From: an uncultured Lachnospiraceae bacterium
GTDB taxonomy: Bacteria > Bacillota > Clostridia > Lachnospirales > Lachnospiraceae
Length of the DNA stretch: 64,000 bases
Assembly (NCBI GenBank): GCA_934401915.1
Contig: CAKRSV010000002.1
Location: forward strand, 310,001-374,000
Reading direction: 5' to 3'
The notes beneath the pieces were generated by a model. It was given only the letters and a program-made list of their open reading frames with translations, searched no databases and had not been told where the DNA came from. Both the position numbers and the translations under genes were made by a program. Shown one piece after another: positions 24,267-32,215 of this stretch. Position 1 is the first letter of the stretch. Each line of letters begins with the position of its first letter.

Positions 24267-25087
24267 TATTCGTTCAGTCTCCTTCCTGTCAGGGATAAAA
24301 ATACGGTTTCAAGATCCGGCTCCGAGGAATGGATGCGCACGACTTCGCCGGACAGCAGCATCCGGTAGATCGTTTCAGCGTCTTCTTGTGTATTCCGGAG
24401 CGTACGGCTTTCCCCATCCTGCAAGGTCAGGGTGATGGTCTGCTCCGTGTTGTGTTTCCGGCAGATCTCCTCCGGGGAGCCTTCTTCGATGATCCGGCCG
24501 TTGTCCAGCAGAAAAATATGATCGCACAGTTTTTCTGCTTCGTGCATATTGTGGGTGGTCAGAAAGATGGTGGTTCCCCGCGCTTTTTCTTCTTCGATCA
24601 GACGGTGGATCTGTTCAGTGGTCGCGGGATCCAGGCCGGAGGTCGGTTCATCCAGATACAGGATGTCCGTGTCTTTGAGAAGGGCGCGGCAGAGGTTTAC
24701 GCGGCTGCGCATCCCCTTGGAAAGATTGCTGACCGTGGCTTTTCCAGCCTGCGCTAAGCCGGCGCGTTTTAAAAGCGCGGGGATCCTGTCGCGGGAAACG
24801 CCGTAAATGTCGGCAAAAATGGTGAGATTATCCCATATGCTCAGGCGGCTGTACAGTCCGAAGCTGTCCATCATGATGCCGCTTGTGAGAGTGTCCGGGT
24901 TGCAGCGGATGCTTCCGGAGGTTGGGGTGATCTGCCCTGTCAGGAGATTTACCAGCGTGGTCTTGCCCGCGCCAGACGGACCGAGCAGTCCGATCACGGT
25001 CCCTTTTTCAATCCGCAAGGAAATTCCCTTTAACACTTCGTTTTTACCGTAGGAATGGTGGAGATCTGTCATCTCAATCATTGTCAT
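24266..25087 (-). CDS. ABC transporter ATPase for the ABC-2 permease
   Basis: 273 residues. Walker A GPSGAGKTT near residue 36, Walker B ILYLDEPTSGLDP near 147 and the TTHNMHEAEKL switch histidine near 181 are intact. The signature reads LSKGMRSRV instead of LSGGQ-x-R, a variant common in ABC-2 drug and bacteriocin exporters. The C-terminal 60 residues form the accessory domain usual for this class. AGGAGG lies 8 bases before the ATG. It overlaps the end of the DUF3021 gene by 14 bases. Confidence 0.92.
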   Translation of the reverse strand: MTMIEMTDLHHSYGKNEVLKGISLRIEKGTVIGLLGPSGAGKTTLVNLLTGQITPTSGSIRCNPDTLTSGIMMDSFGLYSRLSIWDNLTIFADIYGVSRDRIPALLKRAGLAQAGKATVSNLSKGMRSRVNLCRALLKDTDILYLDEPTSGLDPATTEQIHRLIEEEKARGTTIFLTTHNMHEAEKLCDHIFLLDNGRIIEEGSPEEICRKHNTEQTITLTLQDGESRTLRNTQEDAETIYRMLLSGEVVRIHSSEPDLETVFLSLTGRRLNE

Positions 25088-25559
25088 GTTTTTGGTCCTC
25101 CTTTAGATGTTTAAGTCCGTCTGCCAGCTTCTGGTTGTCGAGCGCTTCCTTGCGGATAGAGATAACCGTGCTGATGGCAAAGCAGCAACAGAAGCACAGG
25201 AAAAAGGAAAGCCAGCATTGGGGATCGTTGACTGGAAACCACCCGAAGAGATAAGCGAAAAGTCCGGTCAGAAGGATCACGGATGTCACCATGAGAATTG
25301 TGCGCAGCGTCACCGAGCCTCTTTTTAGAAGAGCGTCCGTAAATAAGAGGAAGCGGAGCAGCGTGATGCAGGCGCAGATCAGAAGATACTGTAACAGCGT
25401 GTAAAGCGGGATCCCGTCACGGCCGAGGGCAAACATGGTGGATACGCTTTGTGCATCTTCTCCCAGAATCGCAGTAATGACAGAGAGGACTGCCACTGTG
25501 ACGCCGAAGATCACAAAGGTATGCGTCAGGTAGTCCAGAATATTTTTTTTGTTTTCCAT
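25074..25559 (-). CDS. DUF3021 membrane protein
   Basis: 161 residues from ATG 25559, with four hydrophobic segments in the pattern of DUF3021 proteins and a charged tail (KLADGLKHLKEDQKHDND). The start overlaps the stop of the LytTR regulator (TAATG). LytTR-DUF3021 pairs are a recurrent Firmicutes module in which the membrane protein is thought to control the DNA-binding partner. Here both head an ABC-2 export operon, so the pair probably controls that exporter. Confidence 0.85.
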   Translation of the reverse strand: MENKKNILDYLTHTFVIFGVTVAVLSVITAILGEDAQSVSTMFALGRDGIPLYTLLQYLLICACITLLRFLLFTDALLKRGSVTLRTILMVTSVILLTGLFAYLFGWFPVNDPQCWLSFFLCFCCCFAISTVISIRKEALDNQKLADGLKHLKEDQKHDND

Positions 25560-26002
25560 TAGTTTTTCACTCCTAACATTTCTTTTATTTGCGGGGCGTA
25601 CTGTCTGGAGACAATGAGCTGTTCGCCGCCCTGCATGGTGATCAGCAGCCGTCTGTCGATGTAGGTTTTGATCGAATCCACGTTGGACAGGTTTACCAGG
25701 CAGGACTTGCTGATCTGCGCGAAGCTGTAAGGCGCAAGCTGCTGTGCCAGTTCGTACAGCCTGCGGGGGGATTCGTACATCTGTGTGACGGAATAGACAA
25801 AGCATTTCCGGTCTACGGATTCAATATAGAGGATCTCTCCGACGGGAACGAAAGTAAACGCGTTGTCACGGATGACGGGCAGTTTCTGGTCGGCCATCTG
25901 GATCGCGGCGATGAGCCGTTCTACCAGCGCGTCTTTTTCCCGGCACCGGATCGTGATGACGGGTTCCTGCGCCGCGTCGGTAATTTCAACTTTTAATTGC
26001 AA
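25559..26002 (-). CDS. LytTR-family DNA-binding regulator
   Basis: 147 residues from a TTG start at 26002. The longer frame to ATG 26050 is rejected because the promoter lies inside it and a perfect AAGGAGAGGTG sits 6 bases before the TTG. The C-terminal 100 residues form the LytTR domain (FVPVGEILYIESVDRKCFVY; FAQISKSCLVNLSNVDSIK; LIVSRQYAPQIKEML). There is no receiver domain; the N-terminal 40 residues resemble those of LytTR proteins paired with DUF3021. It probably autoregulates the operon. Confidence 0.87.
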   Translation of the reverse strand: MQLKVEITDAAQEPVITIRCREKDALVERLIAAIQMADQKLPVIRDNAFTFVPVGEILYIESVDRKCFVYSVTQMYESPRRLYELAQQLAPYSFAQISKSCLVNLSNVDSIKTYIDRRLLITMQGGEQLIVSRQYAPQIKEMLGVKN

Positions 26003-26027
26003 TGGTTTCACCTCTCCTTCTGGCTTT

Positions 26028-26055
26028 ATTGTAACAAGTTCCTCTGACATTACAA
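26028..26055 (-). promoter_or_regulatory. Promoter of the LytTR-ABC-2 operon
   Basis: On the minus strand TTGTAA (26050-26055), a 16-base spacer and TACAAT (26028-26033) lie about 30 bases upstream of the TTG start. Confidence 0.65.
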
Positions 26056-26320
26056 GGGAGGGGAGCGCGACCTGCCGTCTGGGCGGCGCAAGTTTCCAGA
26101 ACAGAAAAATGCCGTGCCGTCATCCGGTCTACGCAGCGTGGATTGTGGAAGGAGCGGGGGGCGTATAAGATGGGGAATGAAAAGACGATTGGTATATTCA
26201 GAAAGGGATGAACGGCTTTGAAAAATATCTGTAGCATGGCTTCAAAGAGCATTTCATCCCCCGCAGCAGGCATTTCATCGGATTGTGGCTGCGAACAGAT
26301 CTCGCCCTGCGATATGCTGT
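26056..26320. other. Intergenic stretch between the LytTR operon and the GH2 gene
   Basis: No gene, terminator or repeat stands out on either strand. There is a weak CTTTGAA...TTCAAAG inverted repeat near 26216-26250 that could help end the glycosidase transcript, without a T-run. Confidence 0.4.
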
Positions 26321-28225
26321 CTAAAGACGGACAGGGGCGGGAAGTTTCAGGATACGGCGGTCGTAGGTCATAAGACCGTTTACTTCCTCTTCTACATCGG
26401 ATACCTGCGTATATACGGCACCAGACAGTCCCTGTTCTCTTAGCGGAAGCAGGGATTTTTCTATGAGTTTCCGGTAGGTTGCCTGCAGCTCTTCCAGCGT
26501 GTCGTAGCATTTGTATCCAAAGGCGCGGTCGACGCTGCTGTGCCCCTCGATCCGGCAGGCAAGTCCTCCGTACTCCGACAGGAATCCGGCGCGTCCGTCC
26601 GGGCAGGAATTGCCGCGCAGACGATTTGCCGGAACGGAATCTCTGGGGACGGAAAGGGCGCGGAAGTAGTTGTGCACGCTGACAAAATCGCCGCAGCCCT
26701 GGTCGAACCAGCCGCTGGTGGAATCGATCAGTCTGGTGGGATCGAGATCGCGGATCATTTCGGTGATGCGCACGGCGTCAAACTGTCCCCAGCCTTCGTT
26801 GAAGGGACACCAGATCGCGATGGAGGGGAAGAACTTCAGGTGCTCGATCATGGAGCGACATTCAACCTCCCACTGCTTCCTTGCAGAGGCGTCGGTTCTG
26901 GAAAAGAGCGCGTACTGGTTATCCGGGATGTGGCGGCAGGCGGTCTGCGAGACAGTCGGCAGATAGCTGACAAGCGGCATGGAATAGCTGCCGCCGCCAT
27001 TGATCATATCCTGGCAGACGATCATGCCGAGGCGGTCGCAGTGATAGTAGTATCTTGCCGCCTCCACCTTGATATGTTTGCGGAGCATATTGTAGCCCAG
27101 CTTCTTGACCGTCTCGATATCGTAGATCAGCGCTTCGTCCGAGGGCGCGGTGTAGAGACCGTCGGGCCAGTAGCCCTGATCGAGAACGCCCATCAGGAAA
27201 TAGGGCTCATGGTTCAGGCAGAATACCGGCATCTGACCGTGCTTTTCCAGTGAGAAAAGTCGCATGGCAAAATAGCTGGTGACAACGTCCTTTCCAAGCG
27301 TGAGCTTTACATCATACAAAAAAGGAGATTCCGGACTCCAGGGGTGGAAATGTTCTTCCGGGATCGTAACGCTGAGAGTGATGTTCAGACGTTCCGGTTC
27401 TTCGGACGGGGAAACCGTCTGATCGATGCGCAGAGAGCGGAAGCCGATCTCCTCCTGCCGGTCATACAGGGAAAGCGAGAGGGCGGGGAGCGTTACGGCG
27501 CCGCGGACAGTCAGATGTGCGGTCAGCTTCCGCTCGTCATAGACGCTGTCAAACCACAGCTTTTCAACGTAGGTGGAGGGAACCTGCTCCAGCCAGACGG
27601 TCTGCCAGATCCCGCTCTGCGCCGTGTAAAAAATACCGCCGCGCAGCAAGGTCTGTTTCCCGCGTGGCTGTTCGCTGGTGTTGCTGACGTCTCTTACGCG
27701 CAGGATCAGCTCATTGACGTTTTCACCGCCGGGGGCGAGGAGGTAGTCCGTGATATCGACCTCAAACGGGTCGTAACCTCCTTTGTGGCGAAAGACAGAT
27801 ACGTTATTTATGTAAACCTCAGTTTCGTAATCGACAGCGCCGAAGTGAAGGATCAGACGGTGAGCATCCGGCAGATTGCAGGCGGACGCAGGCAAAAATG
27901 TGCGATACCACAGAAATTCATCCGGTTTCAGTTGTCTGCCAACCCCCGAGAGGGAACACTCCGGGGAGAAAGGCACCAGGATCTTTCCATCATAGGATCG
28001 CGGATGTGAGTTATGTAAACTATCATCCGATCCGGAGACGGCCGTGATCGCGTAATCCCACAGGCCGTTCAGGTTATAGTAGGAGTCACGTTTTAGCTGG
28101 GGACGCGGATATTCCTGCAGAACCTTCTGCGGGTCAAGAGAATCGCCCCAGACCGTGGTCAGAGGAGTGATGGAATCGTCCTGATGGGGACGGATGATGC
28201 TTCGGACAGCGTCTTTTATGTTCAT
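26321..28225 (-). CDS. Glycoside hydrolase family 2 protein
   Basis: 634 residues. It has an N-terminal jelly-roll sugar-binding domain (about 45-215), an immunoglobulin-like domain (about 215-325) and a TIM barrel (about 330-634). The GH2 acid/base glutamate is in WCPFNEGWG near residue 478 and the nucleophile glutamate in FLSEYGGLA near 550. GH2 enzymes cleave beta-galactosides, mannosides or glucuronides; the exact substrate is not clear. No signal peptide, so it acts on imported oligosaccharides. GGAGG precedes the ATG and a -10-like TATAAT lies about 40 bases upstream. Residues 1-30 are atypical and hydrophilic. Confidence 0.92.
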   Translation of the reverse strand: MNIKDAVRSIIRPHQDDSITPLTTVWGDSLDPQKVLQEYPRPQLKRDSYYNLNGLWDYAITAVSGSDDSLHNSHPRSYDGKILVPFSPECSLSGVGRQLKPDEFLWYRTFLPASACNLPDAHRLILHFGAVDYETEVYINNVSVFRHKGGYDPFEVDITDYLLAPGGENVNELILRVRDVSNTSEQPRGKQTLLRGGIFYTAQSGIWQTVWLEQVPSTYVEKLWFDSVYDERKLTAHLTVRGAVTLPALSLSLYDRQEEIGFRSLRIDQTVSPSEEPERLNITLSVTIPEEHFHPWSPESPFLYDVKLTLGKDVVTSYFAMRLFSLEKHGQMPVFCLNHEPYFLMGVLDQGYWPDGLYTAPSDEALIYDIETVKKLGYNMLRKHIKVEAARYYYHCDRLGMIVCQDMINGGGSYSMPLVSYLPTVSQTACRHIPDNQYALFSRTDASARKQWEVECRSMIEHLKFFPSIAIWCPFNEGWGQFDAVRITEMIRDLDPTRLIDSTSGWFDQGCGDFVSVHNYFRALSVPRDSVPANRLRGNSCPDGRAGFLSEYGGLACRIEGHSSVDRAFGYKCYDTLEELQATYRKLIEKSLLPLREQGLSGAVYTQVSDVEEEVNGLMTYDRRILKLPAPVRL

Positions 28226-28496
28226 GGCAGATTACCTCCGGTGATTGCTTTATTATAAGATCTATTATACAGGAGTTACGGGGGCAGAAAAAGGATTTTT
28301 GAAAATTTATGAGGAGGAAGAAAGAGAATGTGTCAGCAGCCGTTTATGACAAAAAAACACCCGGTTACAGCAAGCCGGTTGATCCAAGCCATGCCTGGCC
28401 GATATATCCGGTAAAGAGTTGAAAACCGTGTACGGGAAACAGTATCGGTACGCCGGAAGCTGCCGGGGCTGGATGGCGTACAGAAAAGAGGGATTT
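28226..28496. other. Divergent intergenic region
   Basis: The left end holds the GH2 ribosome site and a -10-like TATAAT on the minus strand. The centre has a short CCGGTT/AGCCGG hairpin near 28362-28379. No further gene is supported. Confidence 0.4.
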
Positions 28497-29174
28497 ATGA
28501 GAATCACAAGAAATATGATGAATATGTCATCCAGAAGAGCAAAGCAGCCGATCAACCAGACGTCGCTGCTGAATTCGATCGCACAGTCGCAGCCAAACAG
28601 CCGTCTGGCAAGTCTTATGAAGAGCAGCGCGGCGAAGAGAGGATTTTCCCCGCTGAAAAGCACTTCCTACAGCGGACTGGAAAAGTCGGCGGACAGCATG
28701 AAGAGCGCGGCGACAAGCCTTTTGAATGAGGGAGAAAAAGGGGTGTTCGCGAAGGCGAAGGAGAGCGGCAAGACGGAGGAGATCGTCTCGAAGGCCAAAT
28801 CGCTGGTAAACGGCTACAACAGCACCTTAAAGACGATGGCGTCAGATCTTTCTGCCTCAAAACTGGGAAATTTCTACTATAAACAGTTAAAGGACGTTCC
28901 TTCCTCCTACAAGGAGGCGCTCGCTGATGTCGGCATCACAGCCGGAAAAGACGGCAGCCTGACGATCGACGAGACGAAGCTGGAGAGTGCGGATCTCGAT
29001 GCGCTGCAGAAGGTGTTCGGTCCGCAGGGAGGCTTTGGAAAAAGAGTTTCCTATATAGGAGAGCGGATCGCGGATTACGCGCAGAGCAACCAGCAGAATG
29101 TGAACAGTCTTTACGGATCCAGGGGAAATGAGTATTCTACGCTTTTTGGAAGCCGTTTTAACAGGAGAGGATAG
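28497..29174 (+). CDS. Uncharacterised protein resembling the FliD C-terminus
   Basis: 225 residues. The first 65 residues are basic and Ser/Asn-rich. The remainder is helical and shows features of the flagellar cap protein FliD C-terminal domain: VNGYNSTLKTMASDL, then DGSLTIDETKLESADLDALQ followed by VFGPQGGFGKRVSYIGERIA. FliD proteins are normally over 400 residues and lie in flagellar operons; neither holds here. It may be a stand-alone coil protein of a surface filament, or an unrelated protein with a similar repeat. No signal peptide is seen. The start follows AGAGGG. Confidence 0.5.
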   Translation: MRITRNMMNMSSRRAKQPINQTSLLNSIAQSQPNSRLASLMKSSAAKRGFSPLKSTSYSGLEKSADSMKSAATSLLNEGEKGVFAKAKESGKTEEIVSKAKSLVNGYNSTLKTMASDLSASKLGNFYYKQLKDVPSSYKEALADVGITAGKDGSLTIDETKLESADLDALQKVFGPQGGFGKRVSYIGERIADYAQSNQQNVNSLYGSRGNEYSTLFGSRFNRRG

Positions 29175-29224
29175 GCGCGGGGGCTGCAAACCGGAGATTT
29201 GATGAGGGTTGTCCGAAATTTCAA

Positions 29225-29253
29225 TTTACTTTTGCAACAAAATGATGTATACT
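29225..29253 (+). promoter_or_regulatory. Promoter of the SEC-C gene
   Basis: TTTACT (29225-29230), a 17-base spacer and TATACT (29248-29253). The -10 lies inside the left arm of a long inverted repeat (29239-29285). Confidence 0.6.
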
Positions 29254-29285
29254 TAGCATAAATTTGTGCTGGTATACATCATTTT
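29239..29285. promoter_or_regulatory. Long inverted repeat overlapping the SEC-C promoter
   Basis: AAAATGATGTATAC (29239-29252) and its exact complement (29272-29285) form a 14-bp stem with an inner AGCA/TGCT extension, followed by a T-run on the plus strand. It could be the terminator of the upstream gene or an operator or leader hairpin covering the -10 and the start site. Confidence 0.65.
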
Positions 29286-29327
29286 TAAATACCGGAAGAG
29301 AAATAAAAATAAAAGGTGGTAATAAGT

Positions 29328-29834
29328 ATGGCATTACTGAAGCAATGGCGTGATATGGCCTATTCCGAGACAGCAAACAAGGGAGATCTGCAGAGACTGT
29401 GGTCTGCCTACTTCCAGAAGGAGAAGGAGATCTATGCGATCCTGCTTAAGAATCCGGACGAGGAAGTGAAGGGAACAGTTAAGGAGCTGGCTGAAAAATA
29501 TAACATTGACATTATGACTATGGTCGGATTTCTGGACGGCATCAACGACAGTCTGAAAGAGGCAAACCCGATCGAAGAGATGGAAGAGGATACGACAGTC
29601 AGCCTTGCATTTGACAAGGAACTGCTTTACAAGAACATGGTCGCAGCCGGAGCAGACTGGCTCTACGGACTGGAAGAGTGGAACGACATCTTCGATGAGG
29701 AGACCAGAAAGAAGCTCTACAAGGAGCAGAAGGAGTCCACGACCATCCATAAGGATAAGAAGGTATATCCGAACGATCCCTGCCCGTGTGGAAGCGGCAA
29801 GAAGTACAAGAAGTGCTGCGGCAGGAACGCTTAA
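29328..29834 (+). CDS. SEC-C zinc-motif protein
   Basis: 168 residues. The C-terminal 22 residues are a SEC-C motif ([17 protein letters not shown]), a zinc-binding tail found in SecA and in many stand-alone proteins. The rest is helical and acidic ([20 protein letters not shown], then an [10 protein letters not shown] stretch), a type common in Lachnospiraceae. The role is unknown; SEC-C tails bind SecB or ribosomes in studied cases. AAGGTGG lies 8 bases before the ATG. A strong terminator follows. Confidence 0.85.
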   Translation: MALLKQWRDMAYSETANKGDLQRLWSAYFQKEKEIYAILLKNPDEEVKGTVKELAEKYNIDIMTMVGFLDGINDSLKEANPIEEMEEDTTVSLAFDKELLYKNMVAAGADWLYGLEEWNDIFDEETRKKLYKEQKESTTIHKDKKVYPNDPCPCGSGKKYKKCCGRNA

Positions 29835-29884
29835 CAGGCGAGAGATCAGATCCTGCGCAGGCATGGCAGAATCAGTGAAAATGT

Positions 29885-29924
29885 CCTCTGCATTGTCTAT
29901 GGGATGATGCAGAGGTTTTGTTTT
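29885..29924 (+). terminator. Intrinsic terminator after the SEC-C gene
   Basis: CCTCTGCAT pairs with ATGCAGAGG (13-base loop), followed by TTTTGTTTT. Confidence 0.9.
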
Positions 29925-29956
29925 GAAAAGCGATAGGCGGCAAGGAGGAACAGAAA

Positions 29957-30238
29957 ATGAAATGGACAGAGCTGAAAGAACGCGCAACGGAGCTTTTTGA
30001 GGGAGATCTGGAGATCAGCAAGCTGGATTTCTTTTTGATCGGAGCCATCTGCCTGCTGGCAGGGATCTGTGTGGGACTGATCGCAGCGCCGGTTTCCCAT
30101 GGGATCAGTTTATTCAGTCATAACGGCTATAACAATGGAAATAATAACAGGGGAACGCTGCCCGGCGGCAAGCCAGGCAAGACCTATCAGACCATAAATA
30201 ACAATGGAAGCAATAACGGAGAGGACGAAGAGGGATGA
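29957..30238 (+). CDS. Small single-pass membrane protein coupled to thrS
   Basis: 93 residues after AAGGAGG. A charged N-terminus is followed by one hydrophobic helix (about 24-46) and a low-complexity tail rich in Asn and Gly (NGYNNGNNN...NNNGSNNGEDEEG). The stop overlaps the thrS start (ATGA). The function is unknown. The position suggests that expression of the synthetase depends on translation of this protein. Confidence 0.75.
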   Translation: MKWTELKERATELFEGDLEISKLDFFLIGAICLLAGICVGLIAAPVSHGISLFSHNGYNNGNNNRGTLPGGKPGKTYQTINNNGSNNGEDEEG

Positions 30239-32199
30239 AGATTACATTAAAGGATGGTTCCAGCAAGGAATACGCTCAGGCAATGAGCATTTATGAAATA
30301 GCATCGGATATCTCGGAGGGACTGGCGAGAGCAGCCTGTGCCGGTGAGGTAGACGGAAAGGTGGAGGATCTGCGGACAGTTCTTGACAGGGATTGCAGCC
30401 TGAATATCCTTACCGCAAATGATCCGGAGGGTCTGCGCGTGATCCGCCATACGACGTCGCACGTGTTGGCAGAGGCAGTCAAAAGGCTTTTCCCGGATGC
30501 AAAAGTGACGATCGGACCCGCGATCGACGAGGGCTTTTACTATGACTTCGATTCGGCGCCTTTTTCCAGAGAGGATCTGGACAAGCTCGAAGCGGAGATG
30601 AAGAAGATCATCAAAGAGGGACACAAGATCGAGCGCTTTACGCTGCCGAGAGCGGAGGCAATCAAGTTTATGGAGGAAAAAGGAGAGCCTTACAAGGTAG
30701 AGCTGATCCAGGATCTCCCGGAGGATGCAGAGATTTCCTTCTATGATCAGGGCGGATTTGTGGATCTGTGCGCAGGCCCGCATCTGATGAGCACAAAGAA
30801 TATCAAGGCATATAAGCTGATCTCTTCTTCCATGGCGTACTGGAGAGGTGATTCAGACAGAGCACAGCTTCAGCGTATCTACGGTACGGCGTTTGCAAAG
30901 AAGGAAGAGCTGGAGGCCTATCTGGAGCACCTGGAAGATATCAAGCGCCGCGATCACAATAAGCTGGGACGCGAGATGGAACTTTTTACGACGGTGGATG
31001 TGATCGGACAGGGACTGCCGCTGCTGCTTCCGAAGGGAACCAAAATGGTGATGAAGATGCAGCGCTGGATCGAGGATCTGGAGGATAAAGAGTGGGGATA
31101 CGTGAGAACAAAGACCCCGCTTATGGCAAAGAGCGATCTCTATAAGATTTCCGGTCACTGGGATCACTACAAGGACGGTATGTTTGTACTGGGAGACGAG
31201 GACAAAGATAAGGAAGTGTTCGCCCTTCGGCCGATGACCTGCCCGTTCCAGTATTATTGTTATAAAAACAGTCAGCATTCCTACCGGGATCTGCCGATCC
31301 GCTACGGTGAGACGTCGACCCTCTTCCGAAACGAGGATTCCGGCGAGATGCACGGACTGACCAGAGTGCGCCAGTTCACGATCTCCGAGGGACACCTGAT
31401 CGTAAGACCCGATCAGATGGTGGAGGAGTTCAAGGGCTGTATCGCACTTGCAAAGCATGTGATGAAGACATTGGGACTTCTGGATGATATTACCTGGCAT
31501 CTGTCCAAGTGGGATCCGGAGAACCCGGCAAAGTATATCGGCGAGCCGGAGGTCTGGAATGAGACGGAGGCTCATATCCGTGGAATTCTGGAAGAACTGG
31601 AACTGCCTTACGTAGAGGACGTCGGCGAGGCGGCGTTCTATGGACCGAAGGTAGACATCAATGCGAAGAACGTGTACGGCAAAGAGGACACCATGATCAC
31701 GATTCAGTGGGATGCGCTTTTGGCCGAGCAGTTTGATATGTATTACATCGATCAGAACGGAGACAAGATCCGTCCGTATATCATCCACAGAACCTCTCTG
31801 GGATGCTATGAGAGAACCCTTGCATGGCTGATCGAAAAGTATGCAGGAAAGTTCCCGACCTGGCTGTGTCCTGAACAGGTGCGTGTGCTCCCTATCTCTG
31901 AGAAGTACGAAGCCTATGCAGAGGAAGTGCGCAGACAGCTCGCAGCAAACGATGTGGATGTCACGGTCGACAACCGTTCGGAGAAGATCGGCTTTAAGAT
32001 CCGCGAGGCGAGACTGAATAGGATCCCTTATATGCTGGTAGTCGGTGCGCAGGAGGCGGAGGATCAGACGGTTTCCGTCAGAAGCCGGTTTGCAGGCGAC
32101 GAGGGCGTAAAGCCGCTGCAGGAATTTATCGATCAGATCTGTAAGGAGATCCGCACGAAGGAGATCCGCAAGGAAGAGGCAGTGGAAGAGAAGAAGTAG
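30235..32199 (+). CDS. thrS: Threonine-tRNA ligase
   Basis: 654 residues. Domain order: TGS (1-60), editing domain (HTTSHVLAEAVK and QGGFVDLCAGPHL), class II catalytic core with motif 1 (LPLLLPKGTKMVMKMQRW), motif 2 (RNEDSGEMHGLTRVRQF) and motif 3 (GCYERTLAWLIEKY), then the anticodon-binding domain (WLCPEQVRVLPIS). Zinc ligands are expected in RPMTCPFQ, EMHGL and IHRTS. It charges tRNA-Thr with threonine. No T-box leader is visible upstream, unlike many Firmicutes thrS genes. Confidence 0.97.
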   Translation: MKITLKDGSSKEYAQAMSIYEIASDISEGLARAACAGEVDGKVEDLRTVLDRDCSLNILTANDPEGLRVIRHTTSHVLAEAVKRLFPDAKVTIGPAIDEGFYYDFDSAPFSREDLDKLEAEMKKIIKEGHKIERFTLPRAEAIKFMEEKGEPYKVELIQDLPEDAEISFYDQGGFVDLCAGPHLMSTKNIKAYKLISSSMAYWRGDSDRAQLQRIYGTAFAKKEELEAYLEHLEDIKRRDHNKLGREMELFTTVDVIGQGLPLLLPKGTKMVMKMQRWIEDLEDKEWGYVRTKTPLMAKSDLYKISGHWDHYKDGMFVLGDEDKDKEVFALRPMTCPFQYYCYKNSQHSYRDLPIRYGETSTLFRNEDSGEMHGLTRVRQFTISEGHLIVRPDQMVEEFKGCIALAKHVMKTLGLLDDITWHLSKWDPENPAKYIGEPEVWNETEAHIRGILEELELPYVEDVGEAAFYGPKVDINAKNVYGKEDTMITIQWDALLAEQFDMYYIDQNGDKIRPYIIHRTSLGCYERTLAWLIEKYAGKFPTWLCPEQVRVLPISEKYEAYAEEVRRQLAANDVDVTVDNRSEKIGFKIREARLNRIPYMLVVGAQEAEDQTVSVRSRFAGDEGVKPLQEFIDQICKEIRTKEIRKEEAVEEKK

Positions 32200-32215
32200 G
32201 ACAGGTTTTTACGAG

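Noticed and set aside
26003-26050. Longer LytTR protein starting at ATG 26050
   Set aside because: A promoter and a perfect Shine-Dalgarno sequence lie inside this extension, pointing to the TTG at 26002.
26321-28225. Plus-strand frames opposite the GH2 gene
   Set aside because: Several long frames exist, but codon pattern, motifs and ribosome site all support the minus-strand glycosidase.
29835-30240. T-box riboswitch ahead of thrS
   Set aside because: Only a plain terminator of the SEC-C gene is found; no T-box consensus or antiterminator stem was seen.
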